Below, piece by piece: positions 61,605-64,000 of a stretch of 64,000 bases of DNA. How positions within the stretch are numbered: the stretch's first letter is position 1; each line of letters starts with the position of its first letter. A model generated the notes under the pieces. The model did no database searches. It saw nothing but the letters and a program-made list of their open reading frames with translations, and was not told where the DNA came from. This stretch comes from Streptomyces sedi. Its GTDB lineage: Bacteria > Actinomycetota > Actinomycetes > Streptomycetales > Streptomycetaceae. The stretch spans positions 372,001-436,000 of the forward strand of contig NZ_VDGT01000003.1 of assembly GCF_006335015.1 (NCBI RefSeq). Reading direction: 5' to 3'. The translations under genes were made by a program, and so were the position numbers.

Positions 61605-62956
61605 CCGGACCCGCGGCCCTGGACGTCGACCAGCTGGCGCAGCTCGGCCGCACCGAGGGCGCCCCCGACACCCTGGCCGCCCTCGCCGCCGGCCAACACA
61701 CCCGCCGGATGCTGCTGTTGCGCGTCCTGTTCGACGCGCTCCCCGCCGCGCCGGCGCACGCCGCCGCGCTCGCCGGGGACCACGCCGCGCTCGTCGAAGG
61801 CGCCGAACGCGCCGCGCCCGAGGCCGCCCGACGCGTGCTCTTCTACCCGCTGACCGGCAGCTGGGCCGAACGCTGCGCCCACCGCCTGGCCACCGGCGCC
61901 GGCGGGGACGCCGCCCGCGACCTCGGCCACCTCGGCGGCCTCGCCGCCGCCTCCGCGCTCCGCGCCGGGCTCGACTTCCGCATCCGCGTCGCCGTCGACG
62001 GCGGCCGGCTCGCGCTGCCCACCCTCGGCGCGCTCGACACCCCCGCCTTCGGCCACGCCGAACTCACCGCCCACCACGAACGGTTGACCGTCCGACTCCC
62101 CGGCGAGCCCCCCGTCGTCCTGCGCCCCGACCCCGCGGGGCACTGGCGCTCCACCGACCCGCGCTGGCGCGCCCTGCACACCCTGGACGGCGGGCCGCAC
62201 CCCGTGCTCCTCGACGACCTCGACCCCGGACGCCCCGCGCCCGCCCGCGCCGCGCTCCCCGAGGACGGCCCGCCGCGTCACGCGCTGCGCCCCGCCGAAC
62301 GCGACCACTGGTCCCGGCTGTGGCACGAGGCGCTGCCGCTGCTGCGCCTCGGCGGCGCGGCGCGCGCCGCCGAACTCGCCCTGCTCACCTGCATCGTCCC
62401 GCTGCTGCGCCCCGGGGGACACGGCGGGCACACCAGCTCCACCAGCGCGGGCGCCTTCGGCGCCGTCCTGGCCAGCACCCCGCCCAGCCCCGCGCTGCTC
62501 GCCGCCGGGCTCACCCACGAGTTGCAGCACGCGAAGCTCTCGGCCGTCGGCGCGCTCAACCCGCTGCACCACCAGGACGACACCCCACGCCACTGGGCGC
62601 CCTGGCGCCCCGACCCCCGCCCGTTCGACGGGCTGCTGCACGGCGCCTACGCGCACCTCGCGCTCGCCGGCTTCTGGCAGTCGCTCGCCCTCGGACTCGA
62701 CGACCCGGGGGCGCGCGACCTGGCGTGGGCCGCCCACTGCCGCTGCCACACCCAGGTGGGCGCCGTGCTGCCCACGCTGCGCGCCGCCCGCCGACTCACC
62801 GACGACGGAAGGACGTTCCTGGCCGCCATGGCCGAACGGCACCGGCGTCTGGCCTCGCCCGAGCCTCCCCGGGGCCATCGGGCGCGCGCCAGCGCCTACC
62901 TGGAGACCGCGTGGGCCGTCTGGTCCCGGCAGCACGGTCGTGGCACGGTTGGCTGA
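61601..62956 (+). CDS. aKG-HExxH-type peptide beta-hydroxylase
   Basis: The 451-residue protein starts at GTG 61601, overlapping fxsB. The metal motif HELQH (H306-H310) lies in a THELQHAK helix, with a downstream HHQDD and further conserved His. The N-terminal 270 residues are Ala/Pro/Arg-rich helical sequence with a beta-rich centre. Characterised relatives use 2-oxoglutarate and iron to hydroxylate beta carbons of RiPP residues next to radical-SAM cyclophanes. The pairing with FxsB predicts a peptide carrying both a cyclophane and a hydroxyl group. The start is inside a longer shadow frame from 60308. Confidence 0.85.
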   Translation: MTGPAALDVDQLAQLGRTEGAPDTLAALAAGQHTRRMLLLRVLFDALPAAPAHAAALAGDHAALVEGAERAAPEAARRVLFYPLTGSWAERCAHRLATGAGGDAARDLGHLGGLAAASALRAGLDFRIRVAVDGGRLALPTLGALDTPAFGHAELTAHHERLTVRLPGEPPVVLRPDPAGHWRSTDPRWRALHTLDGGPHPVLLDDLDPGRPAPARAALPEDGPPRHALRPAERDHWSRLWHEALPLLRLGGAARAAELALLTCIVPLLRPGGHGGHTSSTSAGAFGAVLASTPPSPALLAAGLTHELQHAKLSAVGALNPLHHQDDTPRHWAPWRPDPRPFDGLLHGAYAHLALAGFWQSLALGLDDPGARDLAWAAHCRCHTQVGAVLPTLRAARRLTDDGRTFLAAMAERHRRLASPEPPRGHRARASAYLETAWAVWSRQHGRGTVG

Positions 62957-63069
62957 CAGTCCGGCGGTGTATGTTTCCACGGGGGAGCTGACGAGGCGTC
63001 GGACGACCCCGGACACCACCAGTCGTCAGCAGCGTGCGGGTCGGTCGGGCGACCGCTGAGGGAGGCTCC

Positions 63070-64000
63070 GTGCAAGGTTCGGCTCGTGACACGGTCCCGT
63101 TGGTGGAGGGCCGCCGCATCACCATCAGCCACGCCGGTTACAACCGCGCCTGGGCGGTGTGGATCGCCGACCGGCTGGAGCGCTACGGCTGGCAGGTCGC
63201 GTTCCAACGCTTCGACCTGCCGTCGGGGACACCGGTCCACGAGGCGCTCAACGACCTGCTGCTGGTCCAGGGACGCATCCTGGTGGTGCTCAGCGACTGG
63301 TACTTCAAGCTCGGCCCGCGCACCGACCAGGAGTGGAACGAGGCGCTGCGCGCCGTCGTCGCCCCCAACTCGGCCCGTTTCAGCGCAGTCTCCGTCTCCA
63401 CCGCCCCGATGCCCACCGCCTCCGCCGCGTTCGGCGGCACCACCGAGCTGTGGGGCCTCGGCGCCAGGGAGGCCGAGCGCCGCCTCGCCCAGCTGGTCGG
63501 CGTGATCGAGACGCGCGACCCCGCGCTCGACACCCTGAGCGGCGCCCGCTCCCCGCGCTTCCCGATGGAGCTGCCCCGCGTCTGGGGCGGCGTTCCCCGG
63601 AGGAACACCCGGTTCACCGGCCGGGAGCGGCTGCTCCAGGACATCCACGACCAGATGCAGAGCGCCGAGCCCGGCGCCGGCGTGGTCACCCTCCTCGGGC
63701 TCTCCGGCGTCGGCAAGACGCAGGTCGCCGCCGAGTACGTGTGGCGCTTCTCCTCCGCCTACGACCTGGTGTGGTGGGTCCCCGCCGACCAGCGCGGCAC
63801 GCTCCGCCAGCGGCTCGCCGAGCTGGCGCCCGCGCTCGAACTCAGCACGGGCCACGAGTACGGCGAGCGGCTGCGCGCCGTCGGCGACGCGCTGCGCAGG
63901 GGCGACCCGCACTCCCGCTGGCTGGTGGTCCTCGACGGCGCCGACCGCCCCGACACCATCGACGACCTGGTGCCCGCCGGCCCGGGACACGTGCTGATCA
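63070..64000 (+). CDS. fxsT: FxsT-type TIR-NB-ARC (TPR) protein, N-terminal part; continues beyond window
   Basis: The frame runs from GTG 63070 to the window end (310 codons). Residues 15-140 are a TIR-like domain (TISHAGYNRAWAVWIADRLERYGWQ, VLVSDW..QEWNEAL). About 180-310 is an NB-ARC/STAND NTPase with Walker A GLSGVGKT (210-217) and Walker B VVLDGAD (286-292). FxSxx-COOH systems carry such a TIR-NB-ARC-TPR protein. TPRs would lie beyond the edge. E58 is a possible NADase Glu but needs structural support. It follows the hydroxylase by 113 bp. It suggests a sensor or executor that monitors the peptide or the proteins around it. Confidence 0.9.
   Translation, partial: MQGSARDTVPLVEGRRITISHAGYNRAWAVWIADRLERYGWQVAFQRFDLPSGTPVHEALNDLLLVQGRILVVLSDWYFKLGPRTDQEWNEALRAVVAPNSARFSAVSVSTAPMPTASAAFGGTTELWGLGAREAERRLAQLVGVIETRDPALDTLSGARSPRFPMELPRVWGGVPRRNTRFTGRERLLQDIHDQMQSAEPGAGVVTLLGLSGVGKTQVAAEYVWRFSSAYDLVWWVPADQRGTLRQRLAELAPALELSTGHEYGERLRAVGDALRRGDPHSRWLVVLDGADRPDTIDDLVPAGPGHVLI

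Overview
The window is high-GC DNA with strong third-position GC bias, frequent GTG starts and dense ATGA/GTGA stop-start overlaps. Its gene content (sigR-rsrA, nrdAB, the das chitobiose cluster, pdtaS-wblE, sigH-ushX, sodN-sodX, malic enzyme) matches a Streptomyces or close streptomycete chromosome. From memory, most of 10.0-48.3 kb follows the order of S. coelicolor SCO5216 to about SCO5261, so it looks like a conserved chromosomal core. The two ends and a short island near 39.6-40.9 kb look accessory. No rRNA, tRNA, transposase, integrase or CRISPR array was seen.

Layout. 0-3.3 kb: two tandem paralogous beta-propeller proteins (the first cut by the window edge). 3.5-7.6 kb: divergent secreted cellulases GH6 and GH48 with CebR-type operators between them. 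8-9.8 kb: a SCO2400-family zinc-ribbon membrane protein and an SRAP/YedK abasic-site protein. 10-14.2 kb: the thiol-oxidative-stress sigma/anti-sigma pair sigR-rsrA behind its own SigR-type promoter, a TPR protein, peptide deformylase and a secreted M15 peptidase. 14.3-18 kb: class Ia ribonucleotide reductase nrdAB controlled by tandem NrdR boxes and a cobalamin riboswitch. 18-22 kb: a DUF2079 membrane protein and cstA-ybdD. 22.2-29.1 kb: dasR, dasABC, a NagZ-type hexosaminidase and a SIS-domain deaminase candidate, which together import and process chitin oligosaccharides. 29.1-36.8 kb: SDR/TetR pair, pdtaS, wblE, DAG-kinase-like protein, sigH-ushX and a Nudix hydrolase. 37-39.5 kb: HelR-type RNA polymerase-associated helicase. 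39.6-40.9 kb: a decayed radical SAM gene next to a CYTH protein. 41-50 kb: nickel SOD and its maturation protease, CGNR regulator, methyltransferase, malic enzyme, polar amino-acid ABC transporter, GNAT and MDR enzymes. 50.2-52.5 kb: PadR/DUF4097 autoregulated pair and a small DUF6104 protein.

52.8-64 kb is the most unusual part. A Trypco1 protein, a trypsin-VMAP protease, a MoxR AAA+ ATPase and a vWA/TPR SAV_2336-family protein form a ternary NTP-dependent conflict-type system. It is followed directly, on the same strand, by a RiPP module: a 70-residue FxsA-like precursor with no FxSxx end, an FxsB radical SAM/SPASM maturase, a HExxH-type peptide hydroxylase, and the start of a TIR-NB-ARC FxsT protein that runs off the window. 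Together this looks like a protease, ATPase and cyclophane-peptide island with a putative TIR effector, and its precursor core is atypical.
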